DNA of 64,000 nucleotides from Sandaracinus amylolyticus (lineage in GTDB: Bacteria > Myxococcota_A > Polyangia > Polyangiales > Sandaracinaceae), in the NCBI RefSeq assembly GCF_021631985.1, contig NZ_CP070225.1, positions 9,920,001 through 9,984,000 on the forward strand, in the 5' to 3' direction. The first letter of the stretch is position 1. The number at the start of each line of letters is the position of its first letter. The position numbers were made by a program, and so were the translations under genes. Positions 1-8,583 of this stretch are shown piece after piece. The notes below the pieces were generated by a model. The model made no database searches. It was not told where the DNA came from and was given only the letters and a program-made list of their open reading frames with translations.

Positions 1-2
1 TG

Positions 3-701
3 TACCTGGTGCGCGAGGGATGCCCCTCTCCCTCGCGCGAAGAAGACGCCGACGGTCCGTTGGTCGCGCCCCCGGAGCACCCGTTCGATCGCGAGGAGTA
101 CGAGTACGGCATCGGCAAGCGCGAGGCCGAGGGCGTGCTCGCGCGCGCGCACCAGGACACCGGGTTCCCTGCGACGTGCGTGCGGATCCCGATGGTGCAC
201 GGCCCGAACGATCCGCACCGGCGCATCGAGCGCGTGATCGCGCGCGTGCTCGACGGCGGCCCGGTGCTCGCGCCGCGCCCCCACGCGACGGTGCGGCACG
301 TCCACGGGCCGACGATCGCATCGATGCTGGTGTCGATGATCGGAGTGCGGCGGATGATGGGGCGCGCGTTCAACGTCGCGCCTTCGGAGCCCACGACGGT
401 GTGCGCGTTCCTCGAGCGCATCGTGCGTCACCTCGGGAGCGACGCGCCGGTGGTGCCGGTCGACGACGCGGTGCTCGCGTCCTCCGGGCTGCGCGCCGAG
501 GACGTGTGCCCGATCGGCGGGCGCTGGATGTCGGTGCTCGATCCGGCGCGCGCGGTGCGCGAGCTCGGGCTCGTGCATCCGCCGGCCGACGTGTGGCTGC
601 CCGGCGTGATCGACGCGGTGCTCGCGACGATGGGTCGCGAGCCGCTGCCCGATCTCGCGCATCGTGATCGCGAGCGCGCGGTCGCCGCGGCGCGGCGCTG
701 A
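3..701 (+). CDS. NAD-dependent epimerase/dehydratase, N-terminus cut by window edge
   Basis: Open from the left edge, so the Rossmann GxxGxxG region lies outside the window. The visible part carries an extended-SDR active-site Y-x-x-x-K (YGIGK, about 32 residues in), followed by the typical R-I-P-x-V-H-GP stretch and a C-terminal substrate-binding half of about 170 residues. A GTG at position 9 could act as a start, but it would remove the cofactor domain, so I read the gene as entering from upstream. Extended SDRs act on nucleotide sugars or similar substrates; the substrate cannot be told here. It is followed by an unrelated lipoprotein gene 154 bases downstream. Confidence 0.75.
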   Translation, partial: YLVREGCPSPSREEDADGPLVAPPEHPFDREEYEYGIGKREAEGVLARAHQDTGFPATCVRIPMVHGPNDPHRRIERVIARVLDGGPVLAPRPHATVRHVHGPTIASMLVSMIGVRRMMGRAFNVAPSEPTTVCAFLERIVRHLGSDAPVVPVDDAVLASSGLRAEDVCPIGGRWMSVLDPARAVRELGLVHPPADVWLPGVIDAVLATMGREPLPDLAHRDRERAVAAARR

Positions 702-855
702 GCACGCCAACTCGGTTGTCGCTCGACCGGGTCGAGCATCCCGAGAATCCGCACGAATTGCACGGATCGCCAACTCGGTTGGCGGTGCGTTGTGCGGGGC
801 GACCGAGGTTCGCGAGGCCCGCGCGGGCGGCTCGTTCGTTGCTCGGCTGCGTCCC

Positions 856-2091
856 ATGCATCGACGAACAGCGATCCTCGGGGTGTTGGCCTTCGCCCTC
901 GCGGGCTGCGCGACCGAGATCGAGCGCACGACCGCGGAGGGCTGCCGCGTGATCGAGACGCACGATCGGGCCGCAGCGGAGTCGCCGCGCGGGCTCGACG
1001 TCGTCATCGCGGTGGACTCCTCGCCGGCGAGCGCACCGCTGCGATCGGCGCTCGCCGCGCGCGCCGCGTCGATCGCGCGCTCGGTGGTCACGCGCGCCGA
1101 GGCGGGCGACCTGCGCCGCCTGACGCGCGACGTGCGGATCACCGTGGTCGGTGGTGACCTCGGCTGCGATGCCACACCGAGCGAGCCTCCGCGGGCACGC
1201 ACCCGGCCCTCGAGCGGCGGGCCCGCGACCTGCGCCGCGGAGTACGCGCCGCAGCAGGAGTGGCCCGCGCAGGGCTCCGAGGCGATCGCGAGCGCGGTCG
1301 AGTGCCTCGCGTGGGCCACCGATACGTGCGACGCGCAGCGGCCGATGCTCGCGGCGCTCGACGCGGTGAGCGGCATCGAGGGCGTGCGCCGCGACGGCTC
1401 GGCCCTGCTCGTCTACGTCGTGAGCGCGGTCGACGAAGCGCCGGGGCTCGAGGTCGAGGAGATCCGCCCGCGCGTCGACAGGCTGGGGCCGTTCGTGGTC
1501 GAGCTCGGGGTGGTCGCGGGCGTGCCCGGCGATCTCGATCCGCTCTCGAGCCCCACGGCGATCACCGACGGGCTGCGTGATCCGCGCTTCGAGGGCGGCA
1601 CCGCGTGCGCGATCGAGGGCGCGAGCGTGCCCACCACGCCGCGGCTCCTCGCGCTCGCTGCCGAGGCTGGCCACGCCGGGTTCGGGTCGGCGTTCGCGAG
1701 CTCGCTCTGCGGGCCGGTCCCGCCGGCGGCGACCAGGATCGCGAGCTCGGGCCTCTCGGCCCTCTGCCTCTCGCGGATCCCGGCGGTCGATCCGCTCACG
1801 TCGTTGACCCGCTGCACCGTCACCGAGACGCCGCTCGACGACCTGTCCGCCACGCCGTGCGCCGATCGGATCGGGCGCGATCCCACGCCGCTCGCGGTCG
1901 ACGCCGAAGGGCGCGAGACCTGCGCGATCCTGCAGGTCGCGACGGAGGACGAGGACGGGTTCTTCGTCGGCGCGCCGAGCGAGACGTGCGGCGATCAGCC
2001 GGCGATCCGACCGACCGTCGCGCTCGAGCCGCACGTCCTGCTCGACATCCGCTGCATCACGCGCCTCGACACGATGCCCGGCTGCGAGTGA
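856..2091 (+). CDS. Lipoprotein with VWA-like domain
   Basis: 411 residues from the ATG at 856; the frame is open further upstream, but only this ATG gives a clean lipoprotein signal ([18 protein letters not shown], lipobox LAGC). After the signal comes a strand-loop that resembles a von Willebrand A MIDAS start ([11 protein letters not shown]), though the DxSxS motif is imperfect. Many paired cysteines follow, as expected for an exported protein. VWA-like lipoproteins of this type are common in myxobacteria; ligand unknown. It lies 38 bases before the L,D-transpeptidase gene and may be transcribed with it. Confidence 0.65.
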   Translation: MHRRTAILGVLAFALAGCATEIERTTAEGCRVIETHDRAAAESPRGLDVVIAVDSSPASAPLRSALAARAASIARSVVTRAEAGDLRRLTRDVRITVVGGDLGCDATPSEPPRARTRPSSGGPATCAAEYAPQQEWPAQGSEAIASAVECLAWATDTCDAQRPMLAALDAVSGIEGVRRDGSALLVYVVSAVDEAPGLEVEEIRPRVDRLGPFVVELGVVAGVPGDLDPLSSPTAITDGLRDPRFEGGTACAIEGASVPTTPRLLALAAEAGHAGFGSAFASSLCGPVPPAATRIASSGLSALCLSRIPAVDPLTSLTRCTVTETPLDDLSATPCADRIGRDPTPLAVDAEGRETCAILQVATEDEDGFFVGAPSETCGDQPAIRPTVALEPHVLLDIRCITRLDTMPGCE

Positions 2092-2129
2092 AGTTGGGAT
2101 CGCGCGCGCGCCGCGGCATACTCGGCGCG

Positions 2130-3347
2130 ATGCGTCGGGCGTCGATGTGCGCAGTCGCGATCGGCGTCGCCTTCGTGGCGCTCGCGCGCGCGCAGTCGAC
2201 GCCTCTCGCGATCCCGGCGCGCTCGCTCGAGGTGGTCGCGAGCGGGGTGACCATCCGCGCCGCGCCATCCACGCGCGCTGCGCGACGCGGCACAGTGCGC
2301 GTCGGAACGCGCCTGCCGATCGAAGCGCGCGTGCACGGCGAAGGGTGTCCCGGCGGCGACTGGTACCGTGTCAGCGACGATGCGTTCGTCTGCAGCTCGC
2401 TGGTGCGCCCGAGCGCGGAGATCCCCGGCGGCGAAGAAGTGCCGGTGGTCGCGCCCGGCTCGCTCTTGCCGCGCGCGTACGCGTTCGTCGGCGTCGACGG
2501 CACCTGGGCCTACTCGCGGCCGAGCGACTACTTCCTCGACGACTGGACCGAGTCGCTGGGACGTGGGTTCGGGATCGCGATCACCGAGGTGCAGAGCTAC
2601 GAGGGCGTCACGTTCGTGCGCAGCCTCGGTGGGCTCTGGGTGCCCGACGATCAGCTGCGCCGCGCGCGCGGGAGCGACTTCGAGGGCGTCGAGCTGCAGG
2701 GCGCGCTCGATGTCGCGTGGGTCGCGCGCGCGGGCGCGATCGTGCGCGCGTGGGACGGTCGGCGCGCGGGACGCGAGGTGCGTCGCGCCGGACGTCGCGA
2801 GCGGGTGCGCGTGATCGAGGAGCTGCCGCGCGGTCTGGTGCGCATCGACGACGGAGTGATCGCGTCGCGCGATCTGCAGCGGCCGCGCGCCGCGACGCCG
2901 CCCGATGGGCTCGGCGAGCTCGAGCGATGGATCGACGTCGACGTCGCGACGCAGACGCTCGTGCTCTACGAGGGCGTGCGCCCGCTCTTCGCGACGCTGG
3001 TCTCGACCGGTCGCCCCGGGCCCGGCAGCGACACGCCGACCGGCACGTTCCGCATCTGGGTGAAGCTCGCGGAGGACACGATGGACGACCTCGAGCGCAC
3101 CGATCAGGAGAGCAACTACGCGATCGAAGCGGTGCCCTGGGTGCAGTACTTCGCGGAGGGCGTGGGGCTGCACGCAGCGTTCTGGCACGACGACTTCGGT
3201 CGGCGCCGCAGCCACGGGTGCGTGAACCTCGCGCCGCGCGACGCACGTCGTCTCTTCGGGATCACCGAGCCCGCGCTCCCGCCCGGATGGGACGCGATCC
3301 TCCCGACGACGGCGCGCCCCGGGACGCTGGTGCGGGTGCGCGATTGA
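2130..3347 (+). CDS. L,D-transpeptidase (YkuD domain) with N-terminal SH3-like region
   Basis: 405 residues from ATG 2130, where a signal peptide begins ([21 protein letters not shown]). An SH3-like wall-binding segment with its own Cys pair follows (residues about 30-90). The C-terminal third is a YkuD catalytic domain: the line [17 protein letters not shown] is the family signature H-x(n)-SHGC-x-N, with catalytic Cys at residue 364. These enzymes make or remodel 3-3 peptidoglycan cross-links or attach proteins to the wall in the periplasm. The gene overlaps the start of the following small lipoprotein gene, which suggests co-expression. Confidence 0.88.
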   Translation: MRRASMCAVAIGVAFVALARAQSTPLAIPARSLEVVASGVTIRAAPSTRAARRGTVRVGTRLPIEARVHGEGCPGGDWYRVSDDAFVCSSLVRPSAEIPGGEEVPVVAPGSLLPRAYAFVGVDGTWAYSRPSDYFLDDWTESLGRGFGIAITEVQSYEGVTFVRSLGGLWVPDDQLRRARGSDFEGVELQGALDVAWVARAGAIVRAWDGRRAGREVRRAGRRERVRVIEELPRGLVRIDDGVIASRDLQRPRAATPPDGLGELERWIDVDVATQTLVLYEGVRPLFATLVSTGRPGPGSDTPTGTFRIWVKLAEDTMDDLERTDQESNYAIEAVPWVQYFAEGVGLHAAFWHDDFGRRRSHGCVNLAPRDARRLFGITEPALPPGWDAILPTTARPGTLVRVRD

Positions 3348-3742
3348 GAGTGATCGCGGTGCTCGCGATCCTGCTCGTCGCGTGTGGGCCCGACGTGCGA
3401 CGCCAGCGCGCGGAGCACACGGTCGAGCTCGCGACACGCGCGATCGCGCTGGTCGACGAGACCAGCGGCGGCGAGATCGCGAGCACGCCCGAGCTCACGC
3501 GGGCGCGCGACGACGCGGGGCGCTGGCTCGAGCAGAGCGAGCAGGCGATCGACGCATGGCCGGGCACCGGCTCGCTCGCGTTCGAGACGATGGTGCCGTG
3601 CCTCGGTCGCTCGCTCGGCGTGCTGCGCGAGTCGCTCGCCCGCAACACGCGGCCGATCCCCGAGTCGCTGCGCCAGGCCGAGGCGCTCGCGCGCACCGCG
3701 ACCGAGCGCCGCTGTGCACGGCGGCGCGCACGTTCGGAGTAG
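3344..3742 (+). CDS. Small lipoprotein, first of a tandem paralogous pair
   Basis: 132 residues if started at TTG 3344, which overlaps the transpeptidase stop codon; GTG 3350 would give two residues fewer. Either start yields a lipoprotein signal ending in LLVAC. The mature part is helical and shares the pattern ETSGGE...W-LE-SE...GSLA-ET...CLG-LG-LR-SL with the next gene, about 45% identical by eye over 100 residues. The coupling to the L,D-transpeptidase suggests an envelope role, but no known domain is recognised. Confidence 0.7.
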   Translation: MRVIAVLAILLVACGPDVRRQRAEHTVELATRAIALVDETSGGEIASTPELTRARDDAGRWLEQSEQAIDAWPGTGSLAFETMVPCLGRSLGVLRESLARNTRPIPESLRQAEALARTATERRCARRRARSE

Positions 3743-3753
3743 CATCGGGGTCG

Positions 3754-4131
3754 ATGAAGCGCGCGCTGGTGATCGTCGTCCTCTCGCTCGCGGGATGCGG
3801 GCCCGATGCACGTCGGGTCGACGCCGACGCGACGATTCAGAGCGCGCGCGCCGCGCTGATGCAGGTCGAGGAGACGAGCGGCGGAGAAGAGGCGCTGCGC
3901 GCACCGCTGGAGCGCTCGCGCGAGTGGCTCGAGCGCAGCGAAGAGGGCGTCGAGGTGTGGGGCTCGAGCGGCTCGCTCGCCTACGAGACCGCCGCGACGT
4001 GTCTCGGTGTCGCGCTGGGTCAGCTGCGCGATGCGCTCGTCGCGCGAGGGCACGACGTGCCCACCGATCTCGAGGAGGCCGAGGCCGGAGCGCTCGCCGC
4101 GAGCGAGCGTCCCTGCGCGACCCGCCGCTGA
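3754..4131 (+). CDS. Small lipoprotein, second of the tandem pair
   Basis: 125 residues, ATG 3754, signal MKRALVIVVLSLAGC with lipobox LAGC. It aligns end to end with the preceding lipoprotein: VEETSGGEEALRAPLERSREWLERSEEG against VDETSGGEIASTPEL...GRWLEQSEQ, and GSLAYETAATCLGVALGQLRDAL against GSLAFETMVPCLGRSLGVLRESL. Position and similarity point to a local gene duplication. The stop codon abuts the end of the convergent permease gene with no gap. Function unknown. Confidence 0.72.
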   Translation: MKRALVIVVLSLAGCGPDARRVDADATIQSARAALMQVEETSGGEEALRAPLERSREWLERSEEGVEVWGSSGSLAYETAATCLGVALGQLRDALVARGHDVPTDLEEAEAGALAASERPCATRR

Positions 4132-5367
4132 TCACGCCTTCTTCGCGAAGGTGCCGACCATCAGCGCCCACACGACCGAGATCGCGAGGCCCACGCCGAA
4201 GATCCCGAGGTAGCCCGCGCGCTCCGCGAGCCAGCCCGACGCGAGCGAGAGCGGCGACTTGCCGAGCACCTCGACCGTCGCGAGCAGCGTGAAGTGGCTC
4301 GCGCCCACCTCGCGATCGACGCGCGACATCATGAACGCGAACATCGTCGTGGTGAGCATCCCGCCGAAGAAGTGCTCGGCCATCGTGGTCGCGATCACGA
4401 CGGGCGCGCCGAACGCGCTCAGCGTCGCGAGCACCACGACCACCGCGAGCGGCACCGCGCGGAGCACGCCCGCGATGCGCAGCGCGCGCGCGATCTCGAC
4501 GTGCGTCGCGAGCCAACCGCCCGCGACCGAGCCCGCGATCGACGCGGCCATGCCCCAGGTGCCGAGCCAGAGCCCGAGGTCCTCGCGCGCGAAGCCGTGG
4601 TCGACGAGGAAGGGCGAGAACATCGGATCGATCAGCGACTCGCCCATCTTGTAGGTCGCGACGATCACGAGGAGCCATCCGGCCCCAGGGCGCGCCATCG
4701 CGCGACGCAGCGTGCCCAGCACCTGCCGCATCGACGTGTGTGCGGAGGTGCTCTCTCGCCCGTCGGCGTCGGGCGCACGGCGCGCGCCGGGCTCCAGCGT
4801 GAGCAGGGTGAGCACGAGCGCGACGACGACCAGCGCGGCCATCGCGACGAAGTGGCCCTGCCATCCGATCCATCGGCTCGCCCAGAGCAGCAGGCCGCCG
4901 CCGATCAGCATCCCGGCCTTGAACCCGACGACCTGCACCGCGTTGCCGTGCCCGAGCTCGCGCTCGCGCAGCACGTCGACCGCGAGGCCGTCGACCGCGA
5001 CGTCCATCGTCGCCGCGAAGAGGTTCATCGCGAACACGGTCGCGAGCAGCGCGCCGAGCGCGCGCTCCGGTGGGAACGCCGCAGCGACGAGGCACGCCAT
5101 CGCGAGGAGCGCCTGCATCGGAACGATCCACGAGCGACGCCGTCCGAAGCGCGACGAGCCGTACCGATCGACCAGCGGCGCCCACAGCACCTTGAGCATC
5201 CACGGCGCCGCGAGCGCGCCCGCGAAGCCGATCGCCGAGAGCGACACGCCCTCGCTCCGCAGGTACGCGCTCAGCGCCGACGCCTGGAACCCGTAGGGCA
5301 GGCCCTGGACGACGTAGAGGCACGCGAGGAGCAGCAGCGGAGAGCGCACGCGAGCGCGGTCTATCAC
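4132..5367 (-). CDS. AmpG-like major facilitator permease
   Basis: 411 residues from GTG 5367 (the frame stays open upstream but becomes Arg/His-rich and non-membrane). About 12 hydrophobic segments are visible, starting with SPLLLLACLYVVQGLPYGF. The loop W-x-P-L-V-D-R-Y-G-x-x-x-F-G-R-R-R-S-W after helix 2 is the typical charged MFS loop, and GLPYGF...L-x-L-x-G and YKMGES...FL near helix 7 resemble AmpG muropeptide and acetyl-CoA-type transporters. AmpG imports anhydromuropeptides into the cytoplasm. The nearby L,D-transpeptidase and Mpl ligase support a wall-recycling role, but substrate is inferred. Transcribed divergently from the cyclic-nucleotide-binding gene. Confidence 0.72.
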   Translation of the reverse strand: MIDRARVRSPLLLLACLYVVQGLPYGFQASALSAYLRSEGVSLSAIGFAGALAAPWMLKVLWAPLVDRYGSSRFGRRRSWIVPMQALLAMACLVAAAFPPERALGALLATVFAMNLFAATMDVAVDGLAVDVLRERELGHGNAVQVVGFKAGMLIGGGLLLWASRWIGWQGHFVAMAALVVVALVLTLLTLEPGARRAPDADGRESTSAHTSMRQVLGTLRRAMARPGAGWLLVIVATYKMGESLIDPMFSPFLVDHGFAREDLGLWLGTWGMAASIAGSVAGGWLATHVEIARALRIAGVLRAVPLAVVVVLATLSAFGAPVVIATTMAEHFFGGMLTTTMFAFMMSRVDREVGASHFTLLATVEVLGKSPLSLASGWLAERAGYLGIFGVGLAISVVWALMVGTFAKKA

Positions 5368-5394
5368 GAGGCGGACGTCCCATCGCGGCCGCGG

Positions 5395-5919
5395 ATGCTG
5401 GTACGCTCGCGCCGCGTGCTGGATCGTCGTCCCTCGAGCATCCCGAGCGGTGGCCGCCTCCTCGATCGCGCGGAGCAGGACGCGCTCGAGCGCGACATGG
5501 AGGCCATCGTCCTGCGCAGCCATCTCTTCAAGTCGCTCGACGACGCGGGGCGACAGCACCTGCTCGCGAGCGGCTTCGTGATGCGCTTCGACGACGGCGA
5601 CGTGATCCTCCGCGAGGGCGATCCCGGCGACACGATGTACGTCGTCATGGAAGGCACGGTGCGCGTGGAGACGCGCACCCCGACCGGCACGCTGCAGCTC
5701 GCGGAGCTTGGTCGCGGCGCGTGCGTCGGCGAGGTCTCGGTGCTCTCGGGCGGGCCGCGCACGGCGACGGTCACCGCGATCACGCCGGTCACCGCGGTGA
5801 CCTTCGCGCGGCATCGCATCGAGCGACTGCTCGCGGAGCACCCGAAGGTCCGCGCGCTCCTCGCGACGCTCGTCGAAGCGCGGGCGCGCGACACGATCGA
5901 GAAGATCCTCGGCTCGTAG
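5395..5919 (+). CDS. Cyclic-nucleotide-binding domain protein
   Basis: 174 residues from ATG 5395; ATG 5497 is a possible shorter start. It holds one CRP-type cNMP-binding barrel: HLFKSLDD...GDVILREGDPGDTMYVVMEGTVRV and a phosphate-binding cassette region GEVSVLSGGPRTATVTA. There is no HTH after the barrel, only a short helix (LLATLVEARARDTIEKIL), so it is not a CRP-like transcription factor; it may act as a stand-alone sensor. An intrinsic terminator follows 14 bases after the stop. Confidence 0.82.
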   Translation: MLVRSRRVLDRRPSSIPSGGRLLDRAEQDALERDMEAIVLRSHLFKSLDDAGRQHLLASGFVMRFDDGDVILREGDPGDTMYVVMEGTVRVETRTPTGTLQLAELGRGACVGEVSVLSGGPRTATVTAITPVTAVTFARHRIERLLAEHPKVRALLATLVEARARDTIEKILGS

Positions 5920-5933
5920 ACGGAAAACGAAAA

Positions 5934-5955
5934 GGGCGAGGCCGTGGCCTCGCCC
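5934..5955. terminator. Bidirectional intrinsic terminator between convergent genes
   Basis: A perfect 10-bp stem (GGGCGAGGCC / GGCCTCGCCC) with a two-base loop lies between the ends of two convergent genes. On the minus strand it is followed by TTTTCGTTTT, a good U-tract for the dihaem lipoprotein gene; on the plus strand by TCTTC, a weaker tail for the cNMP-binding gene. Confidence 0.85.
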
Positions 5956-5977
5956 TCTTCAGGTCAGTCCCTTCGCG

Positions 5978-7864
5978 TCAGGGATTCACGCATCCGCAGG
6001 GCGAGTTCTCGGTCGCCTCGGTGCACACCGGGCGGCCCACGCCGATCGAGCAGATGAGGTCGTCGAACTGATCCTCGAGCTCCTCGCGGGCCACGCGGCC
6101 GCTGCTGGTGGTCACGAGCGCTCGGAACGCGTTGCTCAGGTTGAAGTCGACGATGATCGCGTCGCGGACGCGGTCGGAGTCGAGCCAGACGAGCGCGGCG
6201 AGGTCGCGGAGGCCGCGGTCGACCTCGAGGTACGCGATGGCGGTGTCGGGCACCGGCTGCGAGCGGCCGTCGAGGCCGATGCGAGCACGCGCCGCACGGT
6301 AGTCGTCGCTGTCCGAGTCGAAGATCTCCATCAGCTGATCGTTCGGCGGGTGGGTGCTGAGCACGAGGTCACGCTCGGCGCCGCCCGGGCTCGTCGCGAT
6401 GACGTGGGCGCGGATCTCGTCGTCGCGCGGGATGAGGCCGGCCGAGTCGTGGCATCCCATGCACGAGAGACCGGCGATGACCGAGCGGTCCGGCGTGCGC
6501 GGGTCGCTCACGATGGCCTGGGGCGCCGCGTTCTGGCGGAGGCCCGCCGCGTTCGCGATGTAGTAGCCCTGCAGCTGGTTCGGGAGCGAGAAGATGATCT
6601 CGCCGCCGTCCTCCACGAAGTCCACCGGGTTCTCGAAGATGTTCCCGGTGCCCGCGCTGTTCGCGAAGTCGAAGCTCGACCACACGTAGCCGCCGCCGGG
6701 CTGGCGATTGCGCTGGATCATGCGGTTCGACACCGAGACGCCCGAGACCCCGAAGCCGGCGCGGGTGAAGTCACCCTCGGCCTCGTCCTGCGCGTAGTTC
6801 ACGCCGAGCTGCGCGAAGAGCTCCTGCGCGGTGCCCGGCAAGTCGAGGACCTCGTAGTAGAGCGGCGGCTGCGACGCGTTCGAGACGAACCAGTCGGCGA
6901 AGATGAACGGGATCTGCTCCGCGGTCTCTTCCTGGATGAACTCCTGCGCCGACGAGTCGAACGGGAACTCGATCGAGTTGTCGTCGTACTGCACGAAGTA
7001 CGGGTAGTTCTCGACGATCTGATCCCAGGTCGCCGCGTTCCAGCCGTAGTCCTCGATGTCGATGCGCAGCACGGTGCGCGCGGTGTCGATCGGCTGCGGC
7101 GACACGACGCGCGTGCCCTGCGAGAGGTGGTTCACGAGCACGTCGACCGAGTCGCGGAGCTGGCTGAGCTCCGCCGAGCTCGCGCCGGCGTTCACGCGGT
7201 GCGCGAGGATGATGTAGCGCTTCGAGAGGCGCTCCGCGCGGTTGTCGAAGCGGCGCAGGTCGTCGGCGATCAGGTCCAGCACGTCGTCGACCGTCAGCTG
7301 CTCGGCGGGCGGCGGCGTGGGCGTGGTGTCGAACGGCGGCGCGCCACAGCGGATCCACGCCTCGAGCGAGCCCACCTGCGCGTCGGTCGGACGCGGGGTC
7401 GCGCCGGCGGGCGGCATCGCGCCGGTGGAGACGCGGCGGAAGATCGGCGAGTTCTCCGGATTGCCGGGGATGATGCGGCCGGTGCGCACGAGCGACGCGA
7501 CGTCGTCGATGTTCGCGAGGCCGCCCGAGCCGACCTCACCGTGACAACGCGAGCACATCGTGGAGAAGAGCTCCTGCGTCTCGAGCGTCGACTCCTCGCA
7601 CGTCTCACCGCCGGTGGGCGGCGGCGTTCCTCCGCCGTCCCAAGGGGGCGGAGCGGTTCCGCCATCTGCAGGCGGACGCGGGTTGGGGCCGGCCCCGCCG
7701 TCGATCACCGAGCCGGAGCAACCGGCGAGGATCACGACCGCGGCCACGGCGACGAAACGCGCGCTCGGGCGTCGCCCGGAGCGCTCGCTCGAGCACGAGG
7801 AATTCCATCCGTCCGCGAGCACCGGTGAATCCGGGCTCGCGACACCCTTCGCGAGATTCGACAT
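5978..7864 (-). CDS. Dihaem c-type cytochrome-like lipoprotein
   Basis: 628 residues. The first about 35 residues are polar, then VAVAAVVILAGCSG forms a lipobox; a GTG inside could be the true start. A Pro/Gly-rich linker (PNPRPPADGGTAPPP) leads to a first haem-binding motif CSRCH near residue 100, with a Met-Pro-Pro (GAMPPAG) likely distal ligand downstream, and a second CMGCH near residue 470. The layout resembles the planctomycete/myxobacterial exported cytochromes that fuse a c-type domain to a large uncharacterised domain. It probably sits on the outer face of a membrane and takes part in electron transfer; partner unknown. Confidence 0.75.
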   Translation of the reverse strand: MSNLAKGVASPDSPVLADGWNSSCSSERSGRRPSARFVAVAAVVILAGCSGSVIDGGAGPNPRPPADGGTAPPPWDGGGTPPPTGGETCEESTLETQELFSTMCSRCHGEVGSGGLANIDDVASLVRTGRIIPGNPENSPIFRRVSTGAMPPAGATPRPTDAQVGSLEAWIRCGAPPFDTTPTPPPAEQLTVDDVLDLIADDLRRFDNRAERLSKRYIILAHRVNAGASSAELSQLRDSVDVLVNHLSQGTRVVSPQPIDTARTVLRIDIEDYGWNAATWDQIVENYPYFVQYDDNSIEFPFDSSAQEFIQEETAEQIPFIFADWFVSNASQPPLYYEVLDLPGTAQELFAQLGVNYAQDEAEGDFTRAGFGVSGVSVSNRMIQRNRQPGGGYVWSSFDFANSAGTGNIFENPVDFVEDGGEIIFSLPNQLQGYYIANAAGLRQNAAPQAIVSDPRTPDRSVIAGLSCMGCHDSAGLIPRDDEIRAHVIATSPGGAERDLVLSTHPPNDQLMEIFDSDSDDYRAARARIGLDGRSQPVPDTAIAYLEVDRGLRDLAALVWLDSDRVRDAIIVDFNLSNAFRALVTTSSGRVAREELEDQFDDLICSIGVGRPVCTEATENSPCGCVNP

Positions 7865-8173
7865 GAGAGCAGCCTCCGCTCGCCCCGTTCAGCAACGTGC
7901 GTGCCTCGTGAGAATTCGCGCAATTCCCAACGAAAACGCGCGTAGCGAGGCGCGAGAGAGCGGCGCTTGATCCGTTCTCGACGCTCGACGCTCCGATGGA
8001 GACATCGAACCCCAAATCGAGCACCGGAGTCGTCGACTCGAACGCTCGTGCGCGAACGATCGAGTCGAGATGGCGGTGGGTGGAGGAGGCTGCCGAGGAC
8101 GCGCGACCCCGCGTCGGCGTCTACTGAGTGTCGACGTCGTGTGATGTCGGGTCACGCGATCGCACGCGCGCGA
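7865..8173. other. Intergenic region upstream of the dihaem lipoprotein
   Basis: About 310 bases between two minus-strand genes. Composition is slightly less GC-rich near 7915-7945. I see no convincing coding frame, RNA fold or repeat; the promoter of the dihaem lipoprotein must lie here, but no clear -35/-10 pair stands out. Confidence 0.4.
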
Positions 8174-8398
8174 TCACGCGGCGTCGTCGGGCTCGTCGTG
8201 CACGCGATCGATGCTCGCGCGGCGCGATGCGCGCGCGAGTGGATCGAGCTCGCGCAGCCACGCGGATCGATCGCGCGCGCGGATCGGAACGACGTCGCTC
8301 TCCCGACTGCGCGGCGAGCTCCTCGGTGCGCGCCCCGACGCGACATGGCTCCCGAGCGCGACGGTGCAGAGCACCGACGCGCGCATCGACTTCGACAT
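8174..8398 (-). CDS. Small hypothetical protein
   Basis: 74 residues from ATG 8398, preceded by a strong ribosome-binding site (AGGAGG, five bases upstream on the minus strand). Third codon positions are almost all G or C, as in real genes here. The N-terminus (MSKSMRASVLCTVALGSHVASG) looks like a weak signal or membrane segment; the rest is charged. No family recognised. It is divergent from mpl. Confidence 0.45.
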   Translation of the reverse strand: MSKSMRASVLCTVALGSHVASGRAPRSSPRSRESDVVPIRARDRSAWLRELDPLARASRRASIDRVHDEPDDAA

Positions 8399-8583
8399 GC
8401 GCTCCTCCTCGCCTTCCCGATGCGGCGTGTTCTGGACGGGCGTCTAGGGACGCGGACTGGCTCGCAGTGATCAACGCTCGCGTGGAGCGCGTGCGCGATC
8501 TCTCTCTGCGCGCGCAGCGCGTGATCGCTCCGTCGTGTGTCGCGCACTGCGATCCTCCGCGCGTGTCGTGGTATCGGTGCGCG

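Noticed and set aside
8128-8583. N-terminal extension of mpl
   Set aside because: The frame is open, but the added residues are Arg/Ser-rich and the Mur-ligase fold starts exactly at ATG 8584.
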